From Chlamydoabsidia padenii (taxonomy: Eukaryota; Mucoromycota; Mucoromycetes; Mucorales; Cunninghamellaceae): a stretch of 64,000 nucleotides of DNA. The position numbers and the translations under genes are program-made. Position 1 is the first letter of the stretch. Every line of letters begins with the position of its first letter. The stretch spans positions 1-64,000 of the forward strand of contig JAIWND010000012.1 in the NCBI GenBank assembly GCA_025330725.1, given 5' to 3'. The notes under the pieces were generated by a model. The model worked only from the letters and a program-made list of their open reading frames with translations. It ran no database searches and was not told where the DNA came from. Shown piece after piece: positions 11,111-23,323 of the stretch.

Positions 11111-11710
11111 ATTTCGGAATGGGAGCCCGTTCTCGATCAACCTATGAAAAGGGCCATGCATTTGGTTCAGGTACCAATACTTACACTTCCAAGTGACAGA
11201 TCAGAACCATAGTTATTCCTCTTTAAAACTTTGCATTCTTGATACTATCGAGGAATGCACTTTACTACCAGTCGGTGCTTTAAAATTCCACTGTAGAATC
11301 CATAAAAATTAAGGTTGTAGTTTTCCCCCCATCCTCTGGACGGGGCTTTGAAGAGTAGAATATGCTTGTGAATGGAAGAAAAAAGAGATCAACAATAAGC
11401 CCAGTATGGATGAATGAAACAGGAGGAAGAGGAGGCTCATTGTGTATGTTTTTCTCTTAGCCCCCTTTACATGGAAAAGCGCCTAAATATAGTTCATCCC
11501 ATGACAATGACGAAAGAGTAAAAATAACAGTTCAAGTACGAATATGTTCTTTATGCGGTTAATCGATATCTGATTGGTTGATTTCGGGGTTTGGAGATAG
11601 CCACCTGCTCTGGCTATTTAAATAGCCGTCATTTTTTTCCCTTTTTCCATTTTACTTCTTTTCTTTCTCACCCAATATTATAAAAAACCAACACTTTTTA
11701 TCTCTTCAAC

Positions 11711-12378
11711 ATGAACTTCAAGTCTATTCTCTTTGCTCTGACTACTCTCGTCACTTTGTCTTTGGCCATTGTTTTGAATCCTACAATGTAAGTTCTCATG
11801 GAAAACCATTCGGTCATGAATCTCATTCCCCATTCTTCTTTAGTACAAGTCCTACTGCTGACTCCAAATGGCGTGCTGGTGATACTCGCTCTATTACATG
11901 GTAAGAAAAAAGAAACAATGATATATAGTAAAAAGTGTTCTTACCTTTTGATATATTTATAGGGATACTGAAAATGTAGCTGGTGGACCTATTCCCCCAG
12001 GCACTAGGTAAGTACACATCTTTTTTTTTTTTTATTACCAAAATGGAACACGATACTCAACTCTTTTTTCTTTCTTTCTATCTTTGTAGGGGTAGCATCA
12101 AGCTTGGTTATCTCGATCCTAAAGATTCACCTAATGAACATCTTTGTAAGTAGTGATGGGGTAGCAAATACATGGATGGGAATAGTAATGTGTGTCCCTT
12201 TTTCTTTCTTTCTTGTTTTTATATAGTCTGGGATCTTGGAAGCGTGGATGATTTGACAAAGGGCTCCCAACAAGTAACTCTACCTGGCGATCTGGAAACC
12301 AAACGCTCTTACATCATTGTCTTGATGGGTGATTCTGGAAATGCGTCGCCTGAATTCACAATCACCGCCGCACGATGA
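11711..12378 (+). CDS. Small secreted protein with Kre9/Knh1-like N-terminal (Ser-Thr-rich GPI-anchor-type) domain
   Basis: Five exons (11711-11787, 11844-11900, 11963-12007, 12090-12145, 12227-12378) give 128 aa. An N-terminal signal peptide (MNFKSILFALTTLVTLSLA) is followed by a single beta-sandwich-like domain: KWRAGDTRSITWD, then PGTRGSIKLGYLDP, LPGDLETKRSYIIVLMGDSG, and the C terminus SPEFTITAAR. The 'W..G....I.W' opening and 'Y.i.l....g...S..F.I' ending match the Kre9/Knh1 N-terminal-like domain seen in many fungal secreted and cell-wall proteins. There is no C-terminal GPI signal or Ser/Thr-rich tail, so this is a stand-alone secreted domain. The specific function is unknown. Confidence 0.8.
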
Positions 12379-12893
12379 TTTGTTTTACCCCTCCTTCCCC
12401 TTTTTAACCCATTGTTTGTTTTGCCTTGTAATTACCCATAGTACAGTATTACCTCTTCTCTCTTGCTAACTAATTCCATTCATTTGTTAATTCCCTTCCT
12501 TATTGTATATTTTCCCCCTTTTTTCCCTTCTTCCATCTTCTTTTGCATATTGTTTTTATATTCTTGGGGCAACAACATTCAATAAAAATCTACTTTTACA
12601 TCATGTCTTACTTTATTTGTGGATTAATTTTTATTATGAATGGATCTGGTTTACATGCATAATGCAACGGGACTTGAATTTACAAAACCATTCATGCAGC
12701 CTGATGCGTCTTCGTTTACACAAACATTACAAAAAGTTTATTATCAAAATACATATAGACACAATTAAATAAAGAGATGATATAAAAGATATACATGGGA
12801 TTATTAAAAAAAAAAAAAAAAGGTGGGTGAGGGAGATTCTCTAAACAACAAGTCTATTTTTAAAGGGGAAGGGGATTCTAATTAATAAACAGA
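12379..12893. other. Convergent intergenic region
   Basis: This contains the Kre9-like 3' UTR (AATAAA near 12581) and the MET3 3' flank. The short plus-strand frame at 12503-12772 has no supporting features. No gene is seen. Confidence 0.5.
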
Positions 12894-14859
<1,966 letters not shown>

Positions 14860-15052
14860 TTATAAAGTAGTATAAAGTAGTAGTGAGAAGAAGAAGAAAA
14901 TAGAGTTAACAAACAAGAAAGAAAGTGGGACAGGGGAAAAAAAAACGAAATTTAAATTTTATAGGTTGTAAATGAGGGACTCGGACTATGCGATTGCGAC
15001 ATTGTTTCATAGCCAATCAAATGTCAAGTTTATCCTTTTGCTTGAACCATCA

Positions 15053-15063
15053 TTGAAATCCCG
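15053..15063 (-). promoter_or_regulatory. GCGGGATTTSAA motif, MET3 side
   Basis: Exact core with C at S, reading CGGGATTTCAA on the minus strand. Confidence 0.5.
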
Positions 15064-15233
15064 ATCTTTGATAGATTGATCTTCTATTCTATTTGATTTA
15101 TCATCTTGTGCAAATAATTTGTAAAGAATACTATGCTTTGTTAACTTTGAAACAATATCATAATCATATGAGGCAATACATTCGGATAAGGTTATCAGGG
15201 TGTTCCATCATCAAAGGAACACTGACTACAATA

Positions 15234-15246
15234 TTCAAATCCCGCC
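15234..15246 (-). promoter_or_regulatory. GCGGGATTTSAA motif, epimerase-like gene
   Basis: Exact core with G at S, reading GGCGGGATTTGAA on the minus strand, 69 bp before the ATG. Confidence 0.6.
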
Positions 15247-15314
15247 GCTAATCGGACATTATTCTTTTTTTCTTTCTCGCTCTCTCCTTCCTCTCTCTCT
15301 CTCTCTCATTCTTC

Positions 15315-16207
15315 ATGGCAGCACTTCTTATTCTTGGTTTAGGTTGGACAGGTGAATTTCTTGCGGAACTTCTCGATACACAAGAAACCCATCTTCCTTA
15401 TGCAGCAACAACACGCGATGGACGGAACCATACGATTCCCTGGACTCTTGGTGACCAGCCTTCTAATGTGGACGTGTCTCTCCTTCCTGTGGCACAAACA
15501 GTCCTTGTCACCTTTCCCGTATTGGATCCCTTGATGATGAAGACGCTTATAGATGCCTATGAACACAAAGCTGGCAAACCCTCACACTGGATAATTCTCT
15601 CTTCAACTCGACCTTTTAATTCTCCGGGCACCAATAATCGACATACACCGCTAGACAGGTCCCAGGATCCAGGACGGATCCCTGCTGAAGATGTGATTCT
15701 TGCTAAACAAGGTACGGTACTACATCTTGCTGGCTTATGGGGTAAACAAAGGTAAAGAAAAAAAAAGAACAAGAAGATTATGATGTATTAACTATATGTC
15801 TTGTTTCAAGACAACCCAAAGGATGGTTATCTTACTTTACAACAATACAAGCATTAAAAAACAAGATAATGGAACGACAGTTACATTTGATTCATGGTAA
15901 GGATGTGGCACGAGCAATAGTGGCAACACACCTTGGGATGAAAGATAAGCTCAAGGGACAACGATGGCTAGTGACTGATGGTGGATTCTACGACTGGCTC
16001 AAACTCTTCTCGAGATGGGCATCCCGTGATCAAATTGATGGACTACAATGTCTATTGGATCATGATGATGATGTGCAAAACAAATGGGGTCGTGGTCAGA
16101 CAGTAGATGGATTGATTGAAAAGGGTGGATTGAAACCAAGGTTAGACTCGGATGAATTCTGGCAATCCTTTAGCTTGGTACCAAGAGAATTCCTCTCCAT
16201 AGAATAG
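15315..16207 (+). CDS. NAD(P)-binding Rossmann-fold (YeeZ-like) epimerase/dehydratase family protein
   Basis: Exons 15315-15751 and 15811-16207 give 277 aa. The N terminus ILGLGWTGEFLAELL is a Rossmann dinucleotide-binding loop (GxGxxG variant GLGWTG). Further atypical-SDR features are WIILSSTRPF (about residue 95), PAEDVILAKQG, and LHLAGLWGKQR followed by LIHGKDVARAIVA. The last block is the standard 'vHv.DvA.ai' of extended SDRs, preceded by the GLWG/YGP-like site. Overall it resembles bacterial YeeZ-type NAD-dependent epimerase/dehydratase proteins that lack the YxxxK dyad. The substrate is unknown. Confidence 0.8.
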
Positions 16208-16350
16208 AATAGTATTAGAATGTAAATAGGACCCTTTTAATTAATAAAAAAAAAAAAAAATGCATCATGTTAATATGATGGTTAAAAAAAAAAAAGGGCT
16301 TTTATTATTGGTATATAAACGATAAATGTCTATGCTATTGGTTGGGTTGA

Positions 16351-16812
16351 TCATACAAGGGTAGTCTTGACAAGTTCGTTTAGTTTCTTTTCCACAAAGG
16401 CATTCAGCATATCGTCTTGACTGGATATATCCAAGCTGACATAAAACTGTTCACCGTATTTGAGTGCTACAAGATTAAAAGAGTGAGAATTGAGCAAACA
16501 GTGATTCCAGTAATCTTACCTAAACGGCGAGCCAAGTTACGACTATATTCTTTAACATCGTTACCCAGTACCGTAGTCGCAGAAGGAATGTTCTATGGAT
16601 AAATAGAGTGAGTATCACAGACCATGTCACGTAGTAAGCCAACCTACCTGAGATCCAGAGGCCGGGACAGATACAGCCAAGTCACCCATTTTACCAGATT
16701 GTTTACCTACCCATACAATGTTAGACCCTTGCATTTGTATAATTTGGAAATAGATGGAGTCCGTCATAAACAGGTGAGTTGCTTGGTGGATCATAAAGGT
16801 GGGTTCAGTCAT
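16351..16812 (-). CDS. PSMG4: Proteasome assembly chaperone 4 (PSMG4-like)
   Basis: Exons 16648-16812, 16520-16592 and 16351-16466 give 117 aa (human PSMG4 is 123). Hallmarks are TDSIYFQIIQMQGSNIVWVG, the short segment MGDLAVSVP, then NIPSATTVLG and SRNLARRLG, and an EQFYVSLDIS strand, in the order seen in PSMG4 (human ...VMRLTDSLFLWVG...LAVAM...STSLLG...LAQRLA...FVSYNL). PSMG4 works with PSMG3 as a chaperone in formation of the 20S alpha-ring. It is divergent from RPS12, with 318 bp between the start codons. Confidence 0.8.
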
Positions 16813-17130
16813 GGTTCGAGAAGTGAAGAAGTGAAAGAAAAACTCCCCAACGTGGTTTACGATCTCACTTTAAAACGATTCAACTTCCGGTTGTCGGGAA
16901 GTGAATTTCGGGAAGGAAGGAAAGAAAAAAAAAAAGTGGCAACCCCAATTCCTTTCTTTCACTCGAACCAAACAACCTATCGCAATGTAAAGTAACTGGA
17001 TATATTATTAAATGGATTATTTACATACACTACTAGTATGTAAATAGGATGGATAGATGAATGGATGGATGGATGGATGGATGGATGTATACTAACGATC
17101 ATCTCACACCTTTTTTTCATTATAATTAGC
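16813..17130. promoter_or_regulatory. Divergent PSMG4/RPS12 promoter and RPS12 5' UTR intron
   Basis: It contains a (GGAT)n tract at 17048-17088, then a perfect TACTAAC branch sequence at about 17089-17096, and a pyrimidine tract ending in TTAG one base before the RPS12 ATG. This strongly suggests a 5' UTR intron. No exact GGGATTTSAA core was found here. Confidence 0.6.
17048..17088. repeat. (GGAT)n repeat upstream of RPS12
   Basis: Tetranucleotide tract inside the probable start-codon-proximal intron of RPS12. Confidence 0.88.
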
Positions 17131-17786
17131 ATGTCTGCTGAAGAAGAACAAGTCATCATGGAAACTCAAGAAGTCGAAGTTGCTGCCGAAGCTCCTAAGG
17201 GACAAATGTCTGTTGAAGAAGCTCTCCAAGAAGTCTTGCGTCGTGCTTTGGTTCATGATGGTCTTGCTCGTGGTTTGAAGGAAGCTGTTAAGGCTTTGGA
17301 CAGGTAAGGGGAAAAAAAACACACAACCTATTTGATATATATAAGATGGGTTGACCAATACTATGTCTTGTATATATAAAAAGTGATTGGAAGATGGTTT
17401 ATTAAAAACTTGACACTCACTTTTTTGTCACCCCCTCCTCCCCTTCTATTTATATAGACGTCAAGCTCATTTGGCTGTCCTTGTGGAAACTTGCACTGAA
17501 GGTGAATACCTCAAGTTGGTTGAAGCTTTGTGTGCTGAACACAACATCAACTTGATCAAGGTCTCCGATGCCAAGAAGCTTGGTGAATGGGCTGGTCTCT
17601 GCAAGATTGACCGTGAAGGTAACGCCCGTAAGGTCGTTGGTTGCTCTTGTGTTGCCGTCACTGACTTTGGAGAAGAATCTGAAGCCATGAACGTCTTGTT
17701 GGATTGTAAGTAGTTGATACTTTTATATACAAATGTGATAATATACTGACCTTTTTTCTTCTTCTATAGACTTCAAGTCCCAATAA
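17131..17786 (+). CDS. RPS12: Small-subunit ribosomal protein eS12 (S12)
   Basis: Exons 17131-17303, 17458-17705 and 17770-17786 give 145 aa, the yeast/fungal length. After an acidic N terminus the L7Ae-fold sequence is clear: [20 protein letters not shown], then [40 protein letters not shown], and [19 protein letters not shown]. The protein ends DYFKSQ. eS12 sits on the 40S beak. The start is fixed by the consensus acceptor just upstream and by homology of the acidic MSAEEE-type beginning. Confidence 0.97.
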
Positions 17787-17945
17787 ATGGACAACACTCA
17801 TTGTATACATCCCCCCCTCCCTTTAATTAGTTAGTTGGTTACTTGGTATAAATAAATATAGCTCTATCTTTTGCCTCATATATGTATCTTTTTTTAAAAA
17901 AACTTGTTGCCTACTCTACGCGATTATGGATTTGGACAAGGTGAT

Positions 17946-17960
17946 GGCGGGGTTTGAAAT
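17946..17960 (+). promoter_or_regulatory. Motif variant (GGGGTTTGAAA)
   Basis: GGCGGGGTTTGAAAT differs from the core by one base. It is about 480 bp from the cyclin H ATG. Confidence 0.4.
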
Positions 17961-18300
17961 ATGGTATCGAGATTTCTTGCATGATTGTACTTTTTGCTCA
18001 CTATATCGTTAAACAGGATGGCATGCAGGGAACTCTATATAATTGTAAAAGCAGAATTATGGTTATGGAAGTGAATGATCCATCATCATGCTGAGTAGGT
18101 GTCAAGGTATAAATGCTAGTCAATCCCAATTAGTTTTGTTCACCATACTTACATGCATTTTCCTTGAACATCTTTGTTTTATAGCATATATATGAAGCAT
18201 ATTGATCATGTAAAGTTGGATCTATTCAACAAACACCTTCAAGTGAATGGTTTTTAATGTGTTGCTTACTTTGCATGGGAGGACTCGGTGGAACGCTATT

Positions 18301-18315
18301 GCGGGACTTGAATTT
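18301..18315 (+). promoter_or_regulatory. Motif variant in cyclin H promoter
   Basis: GCGGGACTTGAATTT differs from the core by one base (C for T) and lies 122 bp before the ATG. Confidence 0.45.
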
Positions 18316-18436
18316 TTGATTTTTCTTTTTCAATAAACTTCTCCAAATTCTTTCTCCTCTCACATCTCTTTCCCTCGTTTAATTACAATCTAAACCCGCT
18401 TCGTCCTTGTTAACATTACAGCATCAATATAAAACC

Positions 18437-19804
18437 ATGGATTCACAACAAAAACCCTTGGCTTACGAAGAATCATCACAGTATCGACATTGGCGCTTTA
18501 GTCCAGCTCAACTATGGGAAATACGTCAATCAAGTAACGAATCCGCAATCAAGCGCGTGCGTGGAAATCTCGTTGAAGAAAAGGTAAGAGGACATGGTAA
18601 CAAGAATAGGAGGGGACAACTAATGTTATAATACCTTGTTTTTTTTTAATTGAGGGAAGGCGGTCACTGATACTTTATCAACAGAAACCAAAGAACCTGA
18701 TTTCTTGACGGCGGATGAACAAGTCAAACTATGTCGATACCACGAAGAACAGATACAAGCGATCTGTCCCCACTTGAAACTCTCGGATATGGTGATGGTA
18801 AGAACATTGGACAAATGAATGTTAATATTAAACTAATCTCTTCTGTGATTTTGACTTTAGGCCACGGCAATAATCTATATGAAACGCTTCTTTCTGAGGA
18901 ATACCATGATGGATTATCACCCAAAGGATATTTTGTAAGTAGAAATAATCAAATGGCTCGAATATAGTAAAATAGGGTACTTAGTTTTTCTTCTTCTTCT
19001 TTTTCTTGTATTTGATAGGTTTACCTGTCTCTTTATGGCCACCAAATCAGAAAGTGAAAGGATCTCAATTGACGAATTTGGAAAGAATCTCCATCTTCCT
19101 TCGACAGATCGTGTCTTGGCTTTGGAATTCCCAGTGTCTCAAGGCTTACAATTCGAATATATGGTCCACCATCCTTACCGTGCTGCTTATGGTTACTTTT
19201 TGGATATTCAACACGCTAGTGATCCTGTGGATATGGAGCTCTTACAAGCAACTTATGGTCAAGTGAATGAAGTGATCAAGAAAATGCTATTGACGGATCT
19301 ACCTTTAATTTATCAACCTTCTCAATTAGCGGTGGCGGCTTTTATCATTGCTGGGAAGCATAATGGGTTTGATTTAAGAATCAAAAGGTAAAGTGGTATA
19401 ATATATAAATATAATGTGGGAAGGGGAATGATTACTTGACCCATTGCTTGATGTAATAGATACCTTGAAAAACGACTCGATAAAGAACTGGCGGATACTC
19501 TTTACACTATGACCATTCTCATTGATGAAACCTTATTGGAAAACTCGTCAGTATCAAGAAATGTGGCAAGGGAACTCGATGCTCGACTACGACTCTGCAT
19601 GAATCCAGCAAAAAATCCAGATTCGGCATTGTAAGTTAATAAATAATGGTATGATATCCATTAATATCACTGACTGACTAATTCGTATCTCTTTTTAATA
19701 GATACAAGAAACGAAAGGCGGAAAAAGAAAATGGTGATCATCTACAAAGTAAACGAATGAAGTTGGATCCTGACGATGACGACGATGATTCCCCTTTTGA
19801 ATGA
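18437..19804 (+). CDS. CCL1: Cyclin H (CDK-activating kinase / TFIIH kinase subunit)
   Basis: Six exons (18437-18583, 18660-18797, 18861-18934, 19019-19387, 19460-19630, 19702-19804) give 333 aa (human cyclin H is 323). The start SSQYRHWRFSPAQLWEIRQ is the cyclin H N-terminal helix signature (YRHW.FS...L...R). The first cyclin box (ICPHLKLSDMVMATAIIYMKR, LFMATKSE) and second box (QPSQLAVAAFIIAGK) follow. The tail is basic then acidic (KLDPDDDDDD). It partners Cdk7/Kin28 to phosphorylate CDKs and the Pol II CTD. The gene symbol follows yeast usage. Confidence 0.93.
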
Positions 19805-20848
19805 TACATAGATCATCAATGATTACCTTTTTAATTTGTAGATATAGTATAGTGTAGAACTCTTCTTTGATTTAATAAACAGACTTTTTTTTTCCGATGG
19901 AAATGGGGACATGGACTAATGACTGACTAAATGACTAGTGCATAGATTAAACATACATACTAGATGACATGCGCAGGTATCACCGATCATCCTGTCATTT
20001 ATCCACCAATATATATATAATAATCGTTCATTACATCATGAAAATTTCACTCACTTTGTCACATGCGTAGTCAATACTGTAGTTAAGCCATGGGGATCAT
20101 TGAATCAATGCATTATGGCGTTGTATAGGAACTAAATCACTATTCATGCTGTAATTATCTTATTCCATCACCCTTGTCTTTTAGTATCATATCATTCAGC
20201 ATCAAAGAAATAACAGATGCATGAATGACCTACAGATACGATCCATGAAATCATTTCCCTTTTGCCTCTGGAGGCATTGTTCTTATGACACTGAGTATTA
20301 TTGAATCATACAGTTGAGATTTCACACTCATGCTTACCTTCTCATTTAGGAAGAGTTTTTTGAAAAGCGGGGTTTGCATTTCATATTCCGATCAAGGGTA
20401 AACTTTTTTGTTGTTATAGTGATAAAGTTACCAGGGGCAGTATGCATTTGGTAGTTGTTTATCATTCATGACAAGATAAATGAGTGTAGAGTAGAATGTA
20501 GTAATGATGATCATGTTAGTGTATTGAGAAAAAGGAACGATTCGACCTCAATTTCAAATTTGACTTTTTATCAGATGGGAATCATGAGTGTAACTTGAAA
20601 ATTTTTAATCAGATAATCTATTTTCCCTCATCCCTTTTCTTCTTTTCTTTTTATTTAACAACTTATCCCCACCTCATTGACTTCTTTTAAACCCTCACTT
20701 TAACTTGCAAAATAGATACATATTGCTTGGTCTGCTCTCTTGTTTTTTTTGTTTTGTTTTGTTTTTCGTTTTGATATTAAATTCTATCCCCGCTCTTTTT
20801 CCCCTCTTCTCTTCTTTCTCTTCCTTCTTTTTTTTAATCAAGACACTC
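19805..20848. other. Intergenic region cyclin H to APD1-like
   Basis: About 1 kb. AATAAA near 19875 closes cyclin H. A weak motif relative (GCGGGGTTTGCATTTC) lies at about 20367-20382. The last 200 bp are pyrimidine-rich, as expected for a leader. No gene is seen. Confidence 0.5.
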
Positions 20849-21856
20849 ATGGCGTCCTTCCTTACACTATTAAGCTCTGTTGTTGCTTCTTCAACAACAT
20901 CTCTATCATCACCAACAACACCTACACCAACAAAAGAACTAACACCATCTTTGCCTTTACCCAAAGTGGAGATTGACCAACTTCCACCCAATACCGAACT
21001 AGTGGATTGCAACAACTGTGCCCAAGAATGCTATGAACATCCTGCCTTTCCCAGCTACCTCAACTTGGACAACACATCTGACTTATTAGGCTCCATGACC
21101 CCGTATGGCCGTCATGTCATGATCAGCACAGGTGTAACAGATTGGCCAGAACGAATTGAGGACGACAAGACGACTTTAGCCGGCCAATTATCTCACGTCA
21201 TCAACCAAGATACCAATTATACCAATGATAAACCCAACGGACGTATATTTATCACCAATACGTCCATGTCTACTATCTATTCCAGTCAAGGAGGTCAAGA
21301 CGTACTCTTGTTGCCTGAAAACATCCTCATCAGCAATGTCAAGCCGTCCGATGCTGAATTATTCTATACCACCTTTTTGGATCAGCCTTTACCACATCAA
21401 CCAACTCAACTCGTTATGGTCAATCATCGGATCAACACTCTCATACACAACAACAATATATTATCTTGGCAGGTCCATGCAAATCCATCGGCATCTATGA
21501 TCTTGATCTGCTCTCACCGTCGACGGGATAAACGATGTGGAGTAACAGCGCCTATTCTCGCTCGCGAATTCGATCATGTGTTACGGGAAAACGATATTGA
21601 TGAATATGGGGAAAAGGGCACAGCGGTCTTGATGGTCAGTCATGTTGGTGGACACAAATTTGCTGGTAATCTGATCTGTTATACTCATCAAGGTACTCGG
21701 GGTGTTTGGTATGGTCGAGTCAAACCTTGTCACTGTAAACAAATTGTCCAGGATACTATTCTTCAAGGTAGGATTGTCAAGGAATTGTATCGTGGTGCTA
21801 TGATGCATAGTTATGGATCTCCTTCTTCCTGTACTGCAAAACGAATCCAATGGTAA
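20849..21856 (+). CDS. APD1: Sucrase/ferredoxin-like protein of the Apd1/Aim32 family
   Basis: Single exon, 335 aa. The family [2Fe-2S] ligand set is present in the thioredoxin-like C-terminal domain: CSHRRRDKRC (C221, C230; C-x8-C) and SHVGGHKFAGN (H265, H269; H-x3-H), as in yeast Apd1 with its two-Cys/two-His cluster. An N-terminal DCNNCAQEC segment (C54, C57, C61) opens the conserved part. The C terminus is GAMMHSYGSPSSCTAKRIQW. I start at 20849; an in-frame ATG at 20705 would add 48 hydrophobic pyrimidine-encoded residues that look like translated leader. The yeast homologue is linked to redox and metal stress tolerance. Confidence 0.88.
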   Translation: MASFLTLLSSVVASSTTSLSSPTTPTPTKELTPSLPLPKVEIDQLPPNTELVDCNNCAQECYEHPAFPSYLNLDNTSDLLGSMTPYGRHVMISTGVTDWPERIEDDKTTLAGQLSHVINQDTNYTNDKPNGRIFITNTSMSTIYSSQGGQDVLLLPENILISNVKPSDAELFYTTFLDQPLPHQPTQLVMVNHRINTLIHNNNILSWQVHANPSASMILICSHRRRDKRCGVTAPILAREFDHVLRENDIDEYGEKGTAVLMVSHVGGHKFAGNLICYTHQGTRGVWYGRVKPCHCKQIVQDTILQGRIVKELYRGAMMHSYGSPSSCTAKRIQW

Positions 21857-21896
21857 ATGGGCTTACTTGGTTAGTTAATAGATAAATAGATGGATT

Positions 21897-21965
21897 ACAT
21901 ACATTCATACATTCATACATACATACATACATACATACATACATAAATACATACTTACATACATA
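21897..21965. repeat. (CATA)n microsatellite
   Basis: Tetranucleotide array just downstream of the APD1-like stop codon. Confidence 0.9.
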
Positions 21966-22334
21966 GATTGATTACTTACTTTGATTTACTCATCATCCCC
22001 CTCCTCCCTCCCTCATTCACCCTTACTTTAATCAACCACTTTATAATGATTTTGAATTTTATACTATTACTCTTTTATTATATACTAGGCAATAAAAATC
22101 GGAATAAAATAAAACTCTTTATATATATACATGTGTTATCTTTGGATGAAGGGACGGATAAATGAAATCAGAGATGATTTGGATGCTTCTGAATTTGTGT
22201 TGTTGATCAGTGAAACATATAGGAAACTAAACAATGCTGCGTGGGGAACTGATGTCTTTTTCTTCTTGGGGTAGTTGTTATAAAAGGTCAATCCACGATG
22301 AAAAAGGTAAAGCCGACCCTAGTATGATCGGGAG

Positions 22335-22350
22335 GGCGGGATTTGAATTT
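22335..22350 (+). promoter_or_regulatory. GCGGGATTTSAA motif (exact core)
   Basis: GGCGGGATTTGAATTT, about 520 bp upstream of the His-rich ORF, too far for the usual spacing. Confidence 0.5.
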
Positions 22351-22778
22351 TGATGTGTGGGCGTATCGTTTGGCATGAAACAATGAAAAAAAAAAGAAGA
22401 TCATCCCTCCTCCCCCAATGTTTTGTTTATGGTCGCACTCGATAGATGATTTTAACGAAAAGCACATGGATCTCTGAAAAAAAGAGTACCAACTTGATTC
22501 CTATTGGTAGCTCGGTTTCAAAAGCTCCAATTCATTGTTTGTTCGTTCCTTTTTCTTATCAAAAAAGGGAGGATGAGGGCTTTTTGTGTAAAATGTTCCA
22601 GGCCTCCTTTTTTTTTTAACCCCGTTCATTTTTTCCCTTTCTCAGTAAGAAATCTCACTTGACCACACATCTAGGATCGAGCCCCCAAAATTCATGTAAG
22701 CAACATCTTTCTCGGGGGTATAATCCTAAATTTTCAAATTCCGCCCGTCTTTTTCCTGCTAAAGACATCATAGACAAC

Positions 22779-22786
22779 TATAAAAG
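22779..22786 (+). promoter_or_regulatory. TATA box of the His-rich ORF
   Basis: TATAAAAG, 82 bp before the ATG at 22868, with a motif variant about 35 bp further upstream. Confidence 0.45.
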
Positions 22787-22867
22787 CACCTTCCACTTGA
22801 TCTTCTCTTTCTTTGTTCCACTCTATTTCTTCTTCATTATCCTGTTTATACTTTTACTCTTTCACAA

Positions 22868-23194
22868 ATGATGGCAGATCACAATTCTCGTAATAACATC
22901 TTACATCGCTCCTCTTTCCCGTCTGTTGTTAAGCAATGGCTCTTACTCATGTCATCTGCATCTTCACCAACCCATTCGGCTACCTCTGACGACGATTCAC
23001 ATTCACATCATCATCATCATCATCATCATCATCCAAATAGTCTATTCGAATCAACCTATTTCTCATTTCCTGATTATGAAGCATTACAGCAACCGGAGTT
23101 GGAAAAATCATCCGCCCAGCAATGTAAAAATCAAGACCATGCTGCACAATCTTCACCATCACATCATAATCATCATCCTTCCATCTTGTACTAA
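22868..23194 (+). CDS. Hypothetical His-rich small protein
   Basis: Single exon, 108 aa. It starts MMADHNSRNNILHRSSFP, then has a run of nine consecutive His from a CAT/CAC repeat (about residues 47-55), an aromatic segment (STYFSFPDYEALQQPE), and a second His cluster near the end (SHHNHHPSILY). There is no signal peptide or membrane segment. A TATA box and a motif variant sit at sensible distances upstream, and an open frame uninterrupted by introns fits a short inducible gene. I recognise no family. The His run could bind metal or simply be a microsatellite in coding DNA. Confidence 0.5.
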   Translation: MMADHNSRNNILHRSSFPSVVKQWLLLMSSASSPTHSATSDDDSHSHHHHHHHHHPNSLFESTYFSFPDYEALQQPELEKSSAQQCKNQDHAAQSSPSHHNHHPSILY

Positions 23195-23287
23195 AAATGA
23201 TAATTATTACCACACATTGTCATTATAATAATCGGTCATCTTTTGCCATTTATCTCTCATACCCATATTTATCCTTTTTGTATATGC

Positions 23288-23323
<36 letters not shown>

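Larger units (their letters stand above)
10221..11710. other. Long intergenic region between zinc transporter and Kre9-like gene
   Basis: About 1.5 kb. A GC-motif variant (GATTCAAACCCCGCATG, 10384-10400) lies about 165 bp upstream of the zinc transporter, and an exact GGGATTTGAA at 11099-11110. A poly-A run spans about 10729-10768. A 25-codon ORF at 11119-11196 begins 8 bp after the second motif. CGGGGTTTGGAG at about 11585 may belong to the Kre9-like promoter. No larger gene is supported. Confidence 0.5.
17787..18436. other. Intergenic region RPS12 to cyclin H
   Basis: Contains the RPS12 3' UTR (AATAAA near 17851), a motif variant GGCGGGGTTTGAAAT at 17946-17960, and GCGGGACTTGAATTT at 18301-18315, 122 bp upstream of the cyclin H start. 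No gene is seen. Confidence 0.5.
21857..22867. other. Intergenic region with CATA repeat and promoter motifs
   Basis: Contains (CATA)n at 21897-21965, an exact motif core GGCGGGATTTGAATTT at 22335-22350, and a variant TTTTCAAATTCCGCCCG at 22731-22747. A TATA box (TATAAAAG) at 22779-22786 precedes the His-rich ORF. No other gene is seen. Confidence 0.55.

Noticed and set aside
20705..20848. 48-codon N-terminal extension of the APD1-like protein
   Set aside because: It encodes almost only Phe/Leu/Ser from a pyrimidine-rich leader. Homologues start near the 20849 ATG.
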